Positions 24,008-32,336 of a stretch of DNA of 49,678 bases are shown in pieces. The position numbers and the translations under genes were made by a program. The first letter of the stretch is position 1, and the number at the start of each line of letters is the position of its first letter. The DNA comes from Bryobacterales bacterium (GTDB lineage Bacteria; Acidobacteriota; Terriglobia; Bryobacterales; Bryobacteraceae), in contig DAIDHC010000130.1 in the NCBI GenBank assembly GCA_027452065.1, forward strand, positions 1 to 49,678. Direction: 5' to 3'. Under the pieces are notes generated by a model that made no database searches, had not been told where the DNA came from, and saw nothing but the letters and a program-made list of their open reading frames with translations.

Positions 24008-24880
24008 ATGAGGTCCATGCGCATCCTCGGGTTGGCATTGCTGCTATCCGCGGTACTCGCCGCCGCGCCCGCGCCTCGCATTCGTCGAGTGTCGTTTTCC
24101 TACGAAGCCACCATTCAGACTCCTCCTGTCGGGACGCGGTCTCTTGAGGTATGGGTTCCCGTGCCACACAAAGACTCCTGGCAGGAAGTCTCTCATCTGG
24201 GCTACGAAGCTCCGGCGGGCGCCGCGGTGCTCTCCGCTCCCGCAATTGCTCCGGCTTCCCGTCCTGATCTCAGCCAATACCTTGGCCCGGACAGTCTCGT
24301 ACCGCTCGACCGTCAGATCCAAGCCTGGACCCTGAACGTAATCCGACGCGCCGGCGCCCGCACCGATATCGAGAGGGCCCGAGCGATCTTCGATCACGTC
24401 GTCGCCACCATGACCTATGACAAGTCCGGAGTCGGCTGGGAACGGGGCGCTATCTGTTACGCCTGCACGCGCCGCCGCGGTAATTGCACCGACTTTCACG
24501 CTATGTTCATCGGCTTCTGCCGCGCCGAGGGCACCCCGGCACGCTTCGCTATCGGTTTCCCCATACCGCCGGAACACGGACACGGAACAATTGCCGGCTA
24601 CCACTGCTGGGCCGAGTTTTATGCTCGCGGCATCGGCTGGGTTCCCGTCGACGCCTCCGAAGCTGCCATCGAGCCCGCGCACCACGCCTACTACTTCGGC
24701 GCTCATGATGAAAACCGATTCGAGTTTTCCCGAGGCCGCGACCTTCACCTCACGCCGCCGCAGGCCGGGCCCGCCCTGAACTACTTCATCCATCCCTACG
24801 CCGAGGCCGATGGCCGGCCCTATGCCGGTGTCGCCACCGTTTTCCGCTACCTCGGCTCTTCCGACGGAGGCCTCTCATAG
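24008..24880 (+). CDS. Exported transglutaminase-like protease-fold protein
   Basis: The protein has 290 residues. A signal peptide (MRILGLALLLSAVLAAAPA after the first few residues) is followed by a beta-rich N-domain (YEATIQTP...LEVWVPVP). The transglutaminase core then begins with ARAIFDHVVATMTYD. The triad is visible as Cys in RGNCTDFHAMF, His in AGYHCWAEFY and Asp in WVPVDASE. These periplasmic enzymes cleave or modify peptide bonds; protease activity is as likely as cross-linking. ATG at 24008 or 24017 can start; GAGG precedes the second. The FUSC gene follows 26 bp later, so they may be cotranscribed. Confidence 0.85.
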   Translation: MRSMRILGLALLLSAVLAAAPAPRIRRVSFSYEATIQTPPVGTRSLEVWVPVPHKDSWQEVSHLGYEAPAGAAVLSAPAIAPASRPDLSQYLGPDSLVPLDRQIQAWTLNVIRRAGARTDIERARAIFDHVVATMTYDKSGVGWERGAICYACTRRRGNCTDFHAMFIGFCRAEGTPARFAIGFPIPPEHGHGTIAGYHCWAEFYARGIGWVPVDASEAAIEPAHHAYYFGAHDENRFEFSRGRDLHLTPPQAGPALNYFIHPYAEADGRPYAGVATVFRYLGSSDGGLS

Positions 24881-24906
24881 CGGCCGGCCTCCCGCCACAT
24901 CCCAGC

Positions 24907-27057
24907 ATGTCGACCGGGCCTCAGTCCGGGCCGCGCCCGTGGCACGCCTTTCTCCGTACGCTTCTACGCTTTGAGCGCGACAAAATCACCCCCTGGCTCG
25001 CCCTCCGCAACACCGCCGGTGTCGTGTTTCCGCTGGCCGCCGGCGCTGTCCTCGGTCAACTCGGCGCCGGCCTGGCGGTCGCCACCGGCGCCCTTACGGT
25101 CTCGTTTTCCGACAGCCACGATGCCTATCGCAGCCGCGCGCGCAAGATGCTCGCGGCCAGCGTTATGGTCGGTCTTGCCGTCGCCGCCGGCGCCGCCTCC
25201 GGCCAGATTCGTGTTCTCCCGGTTGTCCTTGCGGGTGCCTGGGCCTTCGCCGCGGGCATGCTTGTCGCCCTCAGCAACGCTGCCGCGGACCTCGGCGTCC
25301 TTAGCCTGTTCACTCTGATCGTCTACGCCGCGCGCCCGCTTCCGTGGCACGAAGCCCTCCTCGCCGGTATGTTCGCCGCTGCGGGCGGCGCTCTTCAGAC
25401 CGGCCTCGCCCTCGCCTTCTGGCCTCTCCGCCGCTACGCCGCACAGTGCCGCGCCCTAGCCGAGCTTTACTCCGGTCTTGCACTCGCCGCTTCCACACCC
25501 GTCCGCGCGAGCCAAGCCCCGCCGGCCAGCCTGCAAAGCACCCAGGCCCAGGAAGCACTCTCGTCGCTTGACCGCGATCACTCACTGCACGGCGAGCGTT
25601 TTCGCCTGCTGCTCAGCCAAGCCGAGCGCATTCGCCTCGTCCTTATGATGCTCGGCCGCCTCCGCGTTCGCCTTTCCTGTGAGCCCGCCGGCCTGCCCTG
25701 CGCGAAGCTGCTCGACGGCGGCCTCACGCTTGCCGCGCCTCTTCTCCAATCCCTCGCCTCCGCCCTGCAACCCGGCGCTGCCGCGCCCGTCCTTTCCCAT
25801 TCGCTATCCCAACTCCAGAGCCTCGCCGACCAGGTCCGCGTCCTCGCCGCCGATGCGCCGCCCTCCCTCGCCGCCATGGCCACCGATGCGCGCTTCCAAC
25901 TCGACGCCCTCGCCGGCCAGCTCCGCTCCGCCATCGACCTCGCCGTGTCCGCCTCCCCCGAAGGGCTACTCGCCTTCGACCGCCGCGAATCCCGCCGCCC
26001 CTGGCGGCTCCGCCTTTCCGGCACTTTCGCTATCCTCCGCGCCAACCTCAGCCTCAATTCCGCCGCCTGCCGCCATGCCATCCGCCTCGCCGTCTGTGTC
26101 ACCCTCGGCTCCGCACTCGGCCACTCCCTCGGCTGGCACCGCTCCTACTGGCTTCCCATGACCGTGGCCATTGTTTTGAAACCCGACTTCACCGCCACTT
26201 TCAGCCGCGGCGTCCTCCGCCTGTCCGGCACTTTCGCCGGACTTCTTCTCTCCACCGCTCTCTTTCATCTCCTCCCTTCCGGCCTCGCCTCTGAGATCCT
26301 CCTCATCGGTGCCTTTACCTTCCTGCTGCGCTGCTTCGGCTCGGCCAACTACGGCATCTTCGTCACCGCCGTAACCGCCGTAATTGTGCTGCTGGTGGCC
26401 GTCACCGGCGTCTCTCCGGGCGACGTCATCGCAGCTCGCGGCCTCAATAGCGCTGTCGGCGGAGTCCTCGCCCTGCTTGCCTTCTGGCTCTGGCCGACAC
26501 GCGAGCGAAGCCGCATCCCGGATATCCTCGCCGCGATGCTAGATGCATACCGCGCCTACTTTCAGGCGATCGCCCAATCGTATATGGAATCCAATTCCCC
26601 TGCCTCCCAGCCCCTCGACCAGCGTCGCCTCGGTGCCCGCCGCGAACGCTCCAACCTCGAGGCTTCGCTCGACCGGCTTATGGCCGAGCCCGGCGTCACC
26701 GCGGAAACGCGCCACGCGCTGGGCGGCATCCTGGCCAACTCACACCGCCTCGTTCACGCGATCATGGCCCTGGAGGCCGGCCTCTGGAGCAGCAACCCGG
26801 TTCCCGCCCGGCCGGCGTTCCGCCAGTTTGCCCACCACGTCGAACTCACGCTGCATTCCCTCGCCGCCGCCCTCCGTGGTTCGCCGCTGCGCCGCAGCGA
26901 CCTGCCCGACCTTCGGGAGGATCATCGTCGCCTCGTCCAAACCGGCGACTCCCTCACTGAGCGCTACGCACTGGTCAACGTCGAAACAGACCGCATCACC
27001 AATAGCCTCAACACGCTCGTCGAGGACCTGTTGACGTGGCTCCGCGAGACCAGCTAA
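24907..27057 (+). CDS. FUSC-family membrane protein (YccS/aromatic acid exporter-like)
   Basis: The 716-residue protein has two hydrophobic blocks of about five helices each (about 30-165 and 385-510). They are separated by a 200-residue soluble domain and followed by a helical C-terminal domain. This is the duplicated arrangement of the fusaric-acid-resistance/YccS proteins, with the second block carrying ALGHSLGWHRSYWLPMTVAIVLKPDF, the conserved FUSC_2 signature. Known relatives export aromatic acids or toxins, or are of unknown function. ATG at 24907 has no strong ribosome binding site but follows the transglutaminase gene closely. Convergent with the next gene. Confidence 0.85.
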   Translation: MSTGPQSGPRPWHAFLRTLLRFERDKITPWLALRNTAGVVFPLAAGAVLGQLGAGLAVATGALTVSFSDSHDAYRSRARKMLAASVMVGLAVAAGAASGQIRVLPVVLAGAWAFAAGMLVALSNAAADLGVLSLFTLIVYAARPLPWHEALLAGMFAAAGGALQTGLALAFWPLRRYAAQCRALAELYSGLALAASTPVRASQAPPASLQSTQAQEALSSLDRDHSLHGERFRLLLSQAERIRLVLMMLGRLRVRLSCEPAGLPCAKLLDGGLTLAAPLLQSLASALQPGAAAPVLSHSLSQLQSLADQVRVLAADAPPSLAAMATDARFQLDALAGQLRSAIDLAVSASPEGLLAFDRRESRRPWRLRLSGTFAILRANLSLNSAACRHAIRLAVCVTLGSALGHSLGWHRSYWLPMTVAIVLKPDFTATFSRGVLRLSGTFAGLLLSTALFHLLPSGLASEILLIGAFTFLLRCFGSANYGIFVTAVTAVIVLLVAVTGVSPGDVIAARGLNSAVGGVLALLAFWLWPTRERSRIPDILAAMLDAYRAYFQAIAQSYMESNSPASQPLDQRRLGARRERSNLEASLDRLMAEPGVTAETRHALGGILANSHRLVHAIMALEAGLWSSNPVPARPAFRQFAHHVELTLHSLAAALRGSPLRRSDLPDLREDHRRLVQTGDSLTERYALVNVETDRITNSLNTLVEDLLTWLRETS

Positions 27058-27075
27058 GCCTGCTTCCCGCCGCCG

Positions 27076-27726
27076 CTAAGGAGAAGGCGGATGAAAGTCG
27101 ATCCCCCGCTCCGCGTTCAGCCGCTGCGACAACGCTGTGTCCAGACTCGTCAGAGCCGCGTCGTGAATCGTGTGGTCGGTTCCCACATAATGCAGCGCCC
27201 CATCCTCGTACCAGTAAGCGACCGCCGCCTGCACGGCACCGCCCTTGAACGCGATCAGATACAAATTTGGTCCACCCGACGCGGGCCGGCTCGCGGCCGC
27301 CGTCTCCACAGGCCGCGGCGTCGTGTAATCGCTGCTGGCGGGCGGCGCCGTGTAGCTGGTTACCTGCGGCTCTTGCGCCACCGGTGTCACCTCTCCCCGC
27401 GGCCCGGTCACAATCGTCTGGTTGATCACCACGGGCGGCGCCGACGGCGCGATCACCATCGGCTGCATCATGGGCGGTGGCGGCAGGTAGTTCGGCAGCA
27501 GCAGATACGGATAGATTCCGCCGATCCCATTGAAGTTCCCGAAGCCACCGCCGCCCCGCGTCGCCGGTAGCGGATAACCCTGGATCGAATTCAGCAACTG
27601 CGTGCCGAATCCAACGTTCGTGATTGCTCCCGGCAGCCGCTGGCCCGGCGAGTTCAACTGCGCCAACGAGGGAATCGCGGGTAACAGCACCACCGCAATC
27701 TTCCAAAGCGCCCGCCCGTGCGACAT
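27076..27726 (-). CDS. Exported Pro/Gly-rich protein of unknown function
   Basis: The 216-residue product has a signal peptide (MSHGRALWKIAVVLLPAIPSLAQ). A middle region rich in Gly, Pro, Tyr and Asn follows (TRGGGGFGNFNGIGGIYPY, YLPPPPMMQP), and then a compact C-terminal domain (NLYLIAFKGGAVQAAVAYWYEDGALHYVGTDHTIHDAALTSLD). That last part resembles small beta domains in exported acidobacterial proteins with a W-Y-x-D-G turn. ATG at 27726 is chosen because GGGAGG lies 9 nt upstream; ATG 27732 and GTG 27735 are too close to it. No enzymatic motif seen. Divergent from the molybdoenzyme gene. Confidence 0.7.
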   Translation of the reverse strand: MSHGRALWKIAVVLLPAIPSLAQLNSPGQRLPGAITNVGFGTQLLNSIQGYPLPATRGGGGFGNFNGIGGIYPYLLLPNYLPPPPMMQPMVIAPSAPPVVINQTIVTGPRGEVTPVAQEPQVTSYTAPPASSDYTTPRPVETAAASRPASGGPNLYLIAFKGGAVQAAVAYWYEDGALHYVGTDHTIHDAALTSLDTALSQRLNAERGIDFHPPSP

Positions 27727-27813
27727 CGCCATCACCCTCCCTATTTACTATTAGACGCTTTTGTTGGTCCCGCCGGTTTCCCCGTTCCCTCCAAGCCAAA
27801 CGAGGCGCCGCGA

Positions 27814-27819
27814 TATAAT
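27814..27819 (+). promoter_or_regulatory. Perfect TATAAT -10 box abutting the molybdoenzyme start
   Basis: TATAAT lies 6 bp before the TTG at 27826, so transcription would begin at or within a base or two of the start codon. No convincing -35 box is found 16-18 bp upstream. If used, the mRNA would be leaderless. Confidence 0.45.
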
Positions 27820-27825
27820 CGTGCA

Positions 27826-29892
27826 TTGCCCGCCACGCGACACTCCGTCTGCGCCCTCGACTGCCCCGACGCCTGTTCCCTTCTCATCGACGTCGAGGAC
27901 GGCAAGGGCTCTCGTCTCCGGGGCGACCCTGACCACCCCGTGACACGCGGCTTTCTCTGCGCCAAAGTCGCCCGCTATCTGGAACGCGAATACTCAGCCG
28001 ATCGCCTTCTCTATCCCCAACGCCGCGTCGGCGCCAAAGGTGAAGGCCGCTTTACCCGCATTTCCTGGGATGAAGCGCTCGACCGAATCGCCGAAGCCCT
28101 CCACTCCGCTTCCCGCGCCTTCGGTCCCGAGTCCGTTCTCCCTTACAGCTACGGCGGCACTATGGGCTATCTCCAGGGAGCCGGCATGGACCGTCGCTTT
28201 TTCCACCGCCTCGGCGCCTCCCGTCTCGACCGCACCATCTGCGCTTCGGCCGGCGCCGCCGCACTTACTTCTACCCTCGGCGTCAAGTACGGCACTGAAC
28301 CCGAACAATTCGCCCATTCCCGCCTCATCATCGCCTGGGGCGCCAACATCCACGGCACCAACGTTCACCTCTGGCCGTTCATTGTCGACGCCCGCCGCCG
28401 CGGCGCCCGCCTCTACGTCATCGATCCTGTCCGCACGCGCACCGCAGGCCTCGCCGACCGCCACTTCGCCATCTACCCCGGCAGTGACCTCGCCCTCGCG
28501 CTTGGCCTGGCCCACGTCATCTTCGCCGAGCGCCTCGAAGACGCCGGCTACCTCGAACAATATGTCGAAGGGGTGTCCGGCTTCCGCCAGCTTGCCGCGT
28601 CGTATCCACCCGAGCGGGTCGAGTCCCTCACCGGCATTCCCCGCCAGGACATCGTCGATCTCGCTCGCGAATACGCCACACTCCAGCCCGCCGTCATCCG
28701 CCTCAACTACGGCCTCCAGCGCAGTGAGCGCGGTGGCGCCGCCGTCCGCGCCATTGCCGCCCTCCCGGCTCTCACCGGCTCCTGGCGCACTCCCGGCGGA
28801 GGTCTCCACCTGTCCACTTCCGGTGCTTTCCGTCTCGACACCAATGGTCTCGAGATGCCCGAGCTGCAGTTCCAGTCCCCGCTCGGACGCCCGGCGCGCC
28901 TCGTGAACATGGTCCAACTCGGCCGCGCCCTCACATCTCTCGACTCCCCTCCCATCTCCACGCTCGTTGTCTATAACTCCAATCCCGCCGCCGTCGCACC
29001 CAACCTCAACCTCGTCCGCCGGGGCCTTCACCGCGACGACCTGTTCACTGTCGTCCTGGACCAATTCCAGACCGACACCGCCGACTTTGCCGACATCCTG
29101 CTTCCCGCCACCACATTCCTCGAGCACACCGACCTCTACTACTCCTACGGCCACTACCACCTTCAGCTTGCCCGCCCCGTCGTTCCGGCTCCCGGCGAGG
29201 CCCGCTCCAATACCGACATCTTCCGGCTTTTAGCCCGCCGCATGGGTTTCTCAGAACCCTGCTTTGAGGAATCCGAAGACTCCATGATCGCCAGGCTCCT
29301 GGCCTCGGACCACCCGTTCCTGTCCGGCATCACCATCGAGCGGCTCGATGCCGAACACTCCGTGCGCCTCAATGTCTCTCCGCCGGGCGAGCCGTTCCTG
29401 CCGTTCGCCCACGGCGGCTTCGGCACCCCGTCCGGCAAGTGCGAACTCGGCGCCGAAACGCTCTCCTATTCCCCACCCTCGGAATCTCGTCTCGGCGACG
29501 CCGCCCTCGTTCGCTCGTTCCCCCTCGAGCTCATTTCTTCGAAGAACGACGACAGCATGAATTCCACCTTCGGCTACCGGCCTGAGCTCGACCGGCAAAC
29601 CACCGTCCTCCACATGCACCCCGACGACGCCCTCCCGCGCTCCATCCGCGACGGCGATCTCGTCCGCGTATTCAACTCCCGCGGCTCCTGCCGCCTCACC
29701 GCATCGGTGCCCGGCCCGCCCGCCGCGCCGGCCGTCCGTTCCGGCGTTGTCCGGGCGCCATCCACTCGCTGGCCCAAGCTCGCTCCACATCGCGAACACG
29801 TCAACGCCCTCACGTCCGACAACCTCACCGACATCGGCGGCGGCGCCGTATTCTATAGTTGTTTGGTTGAGGTGGAGAAATGTGGCGACTGA
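27826..29892 (+). CDS. Molybdopterin oxidoreductase of the DMSO reductase family (4Fe-4S)
   Basis: The 688-residue protein begins almost immediately with the iron-sulfur motif C9-x3-C13-x3-C17-x27-C45. The Mo-bis-MGD domain follows (FTRISWDEALDRIAEAL, the large molybdopterin core with LIIAWGANIHGTN and ADILLPATTFLEHTD) and a C-terminal dinucleotide-binding domain (LISSKNDDSMNSTFGYRPEL...HMHPDDA). TTG at 27826 is chosen because cysteine 9 must be included and longer frames overlap the divergent gene. No Tat signal, so probably cytoplasmic. It could be a formate-dehydrogenase-like or assimilatory reductase-type enzyme; substrate and electron partner are not encoded nearby. The next gene overlaps by 13 bp. 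Confidence 0.85.
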   Translation: MPATRHSVCALDCPDACSLLIDVEDGKGSRLRGDPDHPVTRGFLCAKVARYLEREYSADRLLYPQRRVGAKGEGRFTRISWDEALDRIAEALHSASRAFGPESVLPYSYGGTMGYLQGAGMDRRFFHRLGASRLDRTICASAGAAALTSTLGVKYGTEPEQFAHSRLIIAWGANIHGTNVHLWPFIVDARRRGARLYVIDPVRTRTAGLADRHFAIYPGSDLALALGLAHVIFAERLEDAGYLEQYVEGVSGFRQLAASYPPERVESLTGIPRQDIVDLAREYATLQPAVIRLNYGLQRSERGGAAVRAIAALPALTGSWRTPGGGLHLSTSGAFRLDTNGLEMPELQFQSPLGRPARLVNMVQLGRALTSLDSPPISTLVVYNSNPAAVAPNLNLVRRGLHRDDLFTVVLDQFQTDTADFADILLPATTFLEHTDLYYSYGHYHLQLARPVVPAPGEARSNTDIFRLLARRMGFSEPCFEESEDSMIARLLASDHPFLSGITIERLDAEHSVRLNVSPPGEPFLPFAHGGFGTPSGKCELGAETLSYSPPSESRLGDAALVRSFPLELISSKNDDSMNSTFGYRPELDRQTTVLHMHPDDALPRSIRDGDLVRVFNSRGSCRLTASVPGPPAAPAVRSGVVRAPSTRWPKLAPHREHVNALTSDNLTDIGGGAVFYSCLVEVEKCGD

Positions 29893-30404
29893 AGCTGATC
29901 TTCGTCCTCGTCGCGATTGCTCTGCTGTTGGCCAACTGCAAGCGCCCTCGGCAGGCCCGCGCCGGCTCCGCTTCCTCCGATCGACTCCTGTCCGTTCTGA
30001 ACGTCGCCGACGATAGCGCCGCTGTCCAACTCGTTCACGGCTTCTACGATCCCGAGGGCAACGCCTGGCGTTGGACCGGTCCCCGCTTCTCGGTAGTCCT
30101 CGCGCCGCCGCCCGGCGCCAACTCCCGAGGAGCCTTGCTAGTATTGAAGGTCACCGTGCCCCAGAATTCCCTGGACTCCATCGGTCCCATTACCCTCAGC
30201 GCCAGCCTCCCCGGCCTCCCACTCTCTCCTCAAACCTACGCCCAGCCCGGCGAGTTCTCCTATTCCCGCGACATCCCGGCCTCCTCTCTAGCCGCCGATG
30301 CCGTCAACATCGACTTTCAACTCGACAAAACCCTCCCGCCCTCCGGCGCCGATTCCCGCCACCTCGGTATTGTCGTTACCTCCGTCGCTCTCGAGTCCCG
30401 GTAA
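29880..30404 (+). CDS. Lipoprotein-like exported protein with a beta-sandwich domain
   Basis: The protein has 174 residues. A hydrophobic N-terminus (KLIFVLVAIALLLANCKR) with Cys20 resembles a lipoprotein signal, though Asn before Cys is not the standard lipobox residue. Residues about 35-174 form a predicted beta domain (GPITLSASLPGLPLSPQTY...VNIDFQLDKTLPPSGADSRHLGIVVTSVALES). The same pattern recurs at the C-terminus of the next gene. ATG lies inside the molybdoenzyme end with GGTGGAG upstream; its stop abuts the next ATG. Probably an extracytoplasmic carbohydrate-binding or polysaccharide-related domain, unproven. Confidence 0.65.
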   Translation: MWRLKLIFVLVAIALLLANCKRPRQARAGSASSDRLLSVLNVADDSAAVQLVHGFYDPEGNAWRWTGPRFSVVLAPPPGANSRGALLVLKVTVPQNSLDSIGPITLSASLPGLPLSPQTYAQPGEFSYSRDIPASSLAADAVNIDFQLDKTLPPSGADSRHLGIVVTSVALESR

Positions 30405-32324
30405 ATGGTTTCGGACCCCTCCGACACTCCGTCCGGCTCCTCACCAGCCGGCCTACGCGCTCAAATTGCGTGGTTCGCCCTGCCCATGCTGTTCTGCCTC
30501 TGGCTCAACTGGCTGGGCCTCAAGACATGGTTTACCGCCGACGACTTCGCCTGGCTCGGTCTTCGTCCCCGCGTTCACGATCTTTCCAGCCTCTGCTGGG
30601 CGCTGTTTCATCCCTTCGCGCAGGGCACCGTCCGCACGCTCAGCGAGCGCGCCTATTTCCTCGTCTTTTACTCCCTGTTCGGTCTCAACGTCATCCCCTT
30701 CCGCATCGCTGCCTTCCTGACCCAGTTCGCGGCCATCGGATTCCTCATGGCCGTTCTCCGCCGTCTGTCCGGCTCCGCCCTGGCGGCTTTCCTTGCTCCT
30801 CTGCTCTGGTGTTGCGCCGCGCCCATGGCCCTGGCCATGGGCTGGAGTTCCGCCTATAACGAGATTCTTTGCGCGCTGCTCCTGTTCGCCGCGTTCTACT
30901 TCCTCCTCCGGCACATCGACTCGGGCCGGCGCCGCGACCTGATCGCCGTCTGGGCCTGTTATCTGCTCGGCTTCGGCGCCCTCGAGCACATCGTCGTTTT
31001 CCCAATTCTCGCCTCCGCGTACGCCCTCTTGTTCGCGCGCCCTTACTTCCGCAAGACCCTCCTCCTTTTCTTGCCCGCTCTCCTGTTCGCCGGCATCCAC
31101 GTCTTCCTCATCCCCCCTTCCACAGATCCCCTCTACCAGCTCTCCTTCGACGCCCGCATCTTTGACACCCTCCGCACTTACTGGTTTCTCTCCACCGCCG
31201 CCTTCCGCCCCATCGACAACTGGACCCGCTTCCCTCATCCCTTCGGGCTCGCCCTCAGCCTCGCTCTCGCCTTCGCTCTTTTCGGATACGCCGCCGCTCG
31301 CGCCGCACGCCGCGATTATCGCGGACTTTTCTACCTCATCTGGTATTTCGCCCTCCTCGCGCCCGTCCTGCCCCTTCGCAATCATATCCAGGACTATTAC
31401 CTCACCCTCCCCCTGACCGGCCTCGCCATGCTGGGCGCCTCCGCGCTGGCCCACGCCCTCAAGTCCCGGCGCCCCGCCCTCGCCACCGCCGCGATTGTCC
31501 TCGCTCTCGCTTACACCACCGTCTCCGCCTCCGGGCTTCGTTTTAACCTCCGCTGGAACTACGAGCACGCCCGCTCGCTTCAAAGTCTCATCGAAGCCAT
31601 CTACGACGCCCACCTCGCCCATCCGGGAAAAATCATCCTTCTCGACAACGTCACCAATGGGCTCTTCTGGGCCGGCCTCGGCGATCACCCCTTCCGGCTT
31701 CTGGATATTCCCGGCGTCTACCTCGCCCCAGGCTCGGAGGTCGATATCCAACCGCATCTTGAATGGGGCGGCATTTCCGATTACGTCATCGGCCCCAGCC
31801 AGGCTATGGAGGCTCTCGACCAGAATCGCGCCCTCGTCCTGGTCGTCGGAGTCCATGGCGTCATTGATGTCACCGGCTCCTATCGCAAGGTACTCGCCGC
31901 GGAGATGGCCAATCTGAGCCCGATGATCGTCGACCTCGCCGACCCCGCGTTCGCATCGCGGCTTGGCCCGGAGTGGTACTCGATCGACAAGGGATTTCGC
32001 TGGATGCCCCGTTCGGCAACCGTCACGCTCGGCGCACCGACAAGCCCGGGCATGGAAATCGTCGTTACGGGCTTTTGTCCCGCCGCCGCCGTCGCCGCCG
32101 GGCCCGTCCATCTCTCAGTTTCAGCCGCCGGCCGCAACCTCGGCTCCTCCGCCATCACAGCGCCGGACTCTCCCTTTGTCGTCGCCTTCCCCCTTCCGCC
32201 ATCGCTCGCGCCCACTGGAATGATGTCCGTCACGCTATCGCTCGACCGCGTCTTCTCCATCCCCTCGGACAGGCGCAGGCTCGGCCTCGCCATCCGCCGC
32301 ATCGAGATCAAACGCCCCGACTGA
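30405..32324 (+). CDS. Polytopic GT-C-like membrane protein with C-terminal beta-sandwich
   Basis: The 639-residue protein has about ten membrane helices (25-400). An early acidic motif WFTADDFAWLGL in the first loop resembles the catalytic Asp of GT-C glycosyltransferases. A soluble region and a C-terminal beta domain of about 90 residues follow (GPVHLSVSAAGRNLGS...DRRRLGLAIRRIEIK). That domain matches the pattern of the preceding gene. Transfer of a sugar from a polyprenyl-phosphate donor is plausible; it could also be an uncharacterised membrane protein. Start abuts the upstream stop (TAA then ATG), so the pair is probably coupled. Confidence 0.6.
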   Translation: MVSDPSDTPSGSSPAGLRAQIAWFALPMLFCLWLNWLGLKTWFTADDFAWLGLRPRVHDLSSLCWALFHPFAQGTVRTLSERAYFLVFYSLFGLNVIPFRIAAFLTQFAAIGFLMAVLRRLSGSALAAFLAPLLWCCAAPMALAMGWSSAYNEILCALLLFAAFYFLLRHIDSGRRRDLIAVWACYLLGFGALEHIVVFPILASAYALLFARPYFRKTLLLFLPALLFAGIHVFLIPPSTDPLYQLSFDARIFDTLRTYWFLSTAAFRPIDNWTRFPHPFGLALSLALAFALFGYAAARAARRDYRGLFYLIWYFALLAPVLPLRNHIQDYYLTLPLTGLAMLGASALAHALKSRRPALATAAIVLALAYTTVSASGLRFNLRWNYEHARSLQSLIEAIYDAHLAHPGKIILLDNVTNGLFWAGLGDHPFRLLDIPGVYLAPGSEVDIQPHLEWGGISDYVIGPSQAMEALDQNRALVLVVGVHGVIDVTGSYRKVLAAEMANLSPMIVDLADPAFASRLGPEWYSIDKGFRWMPRSATVTLGAPTSPGMEIVVTGFCPAAAVAAGPVHLSVSAAGRNLGSSAITAPDSPFVVAFPLPPSLAPTGMMSVTLSLDRVFSIPSDRRRLGLAIRRIEIKRPD

Positions 32325-32336
32325 CCAGGCCAGCCT

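Noticed and set aside
30453..32111. 552-codon minus-strand frame over the GT-C-like gene
   Set aside because: Low-complexity Gly/Glu/Ala product; the plus-strand frame has membrane helices and fits the flanking operon exactly.
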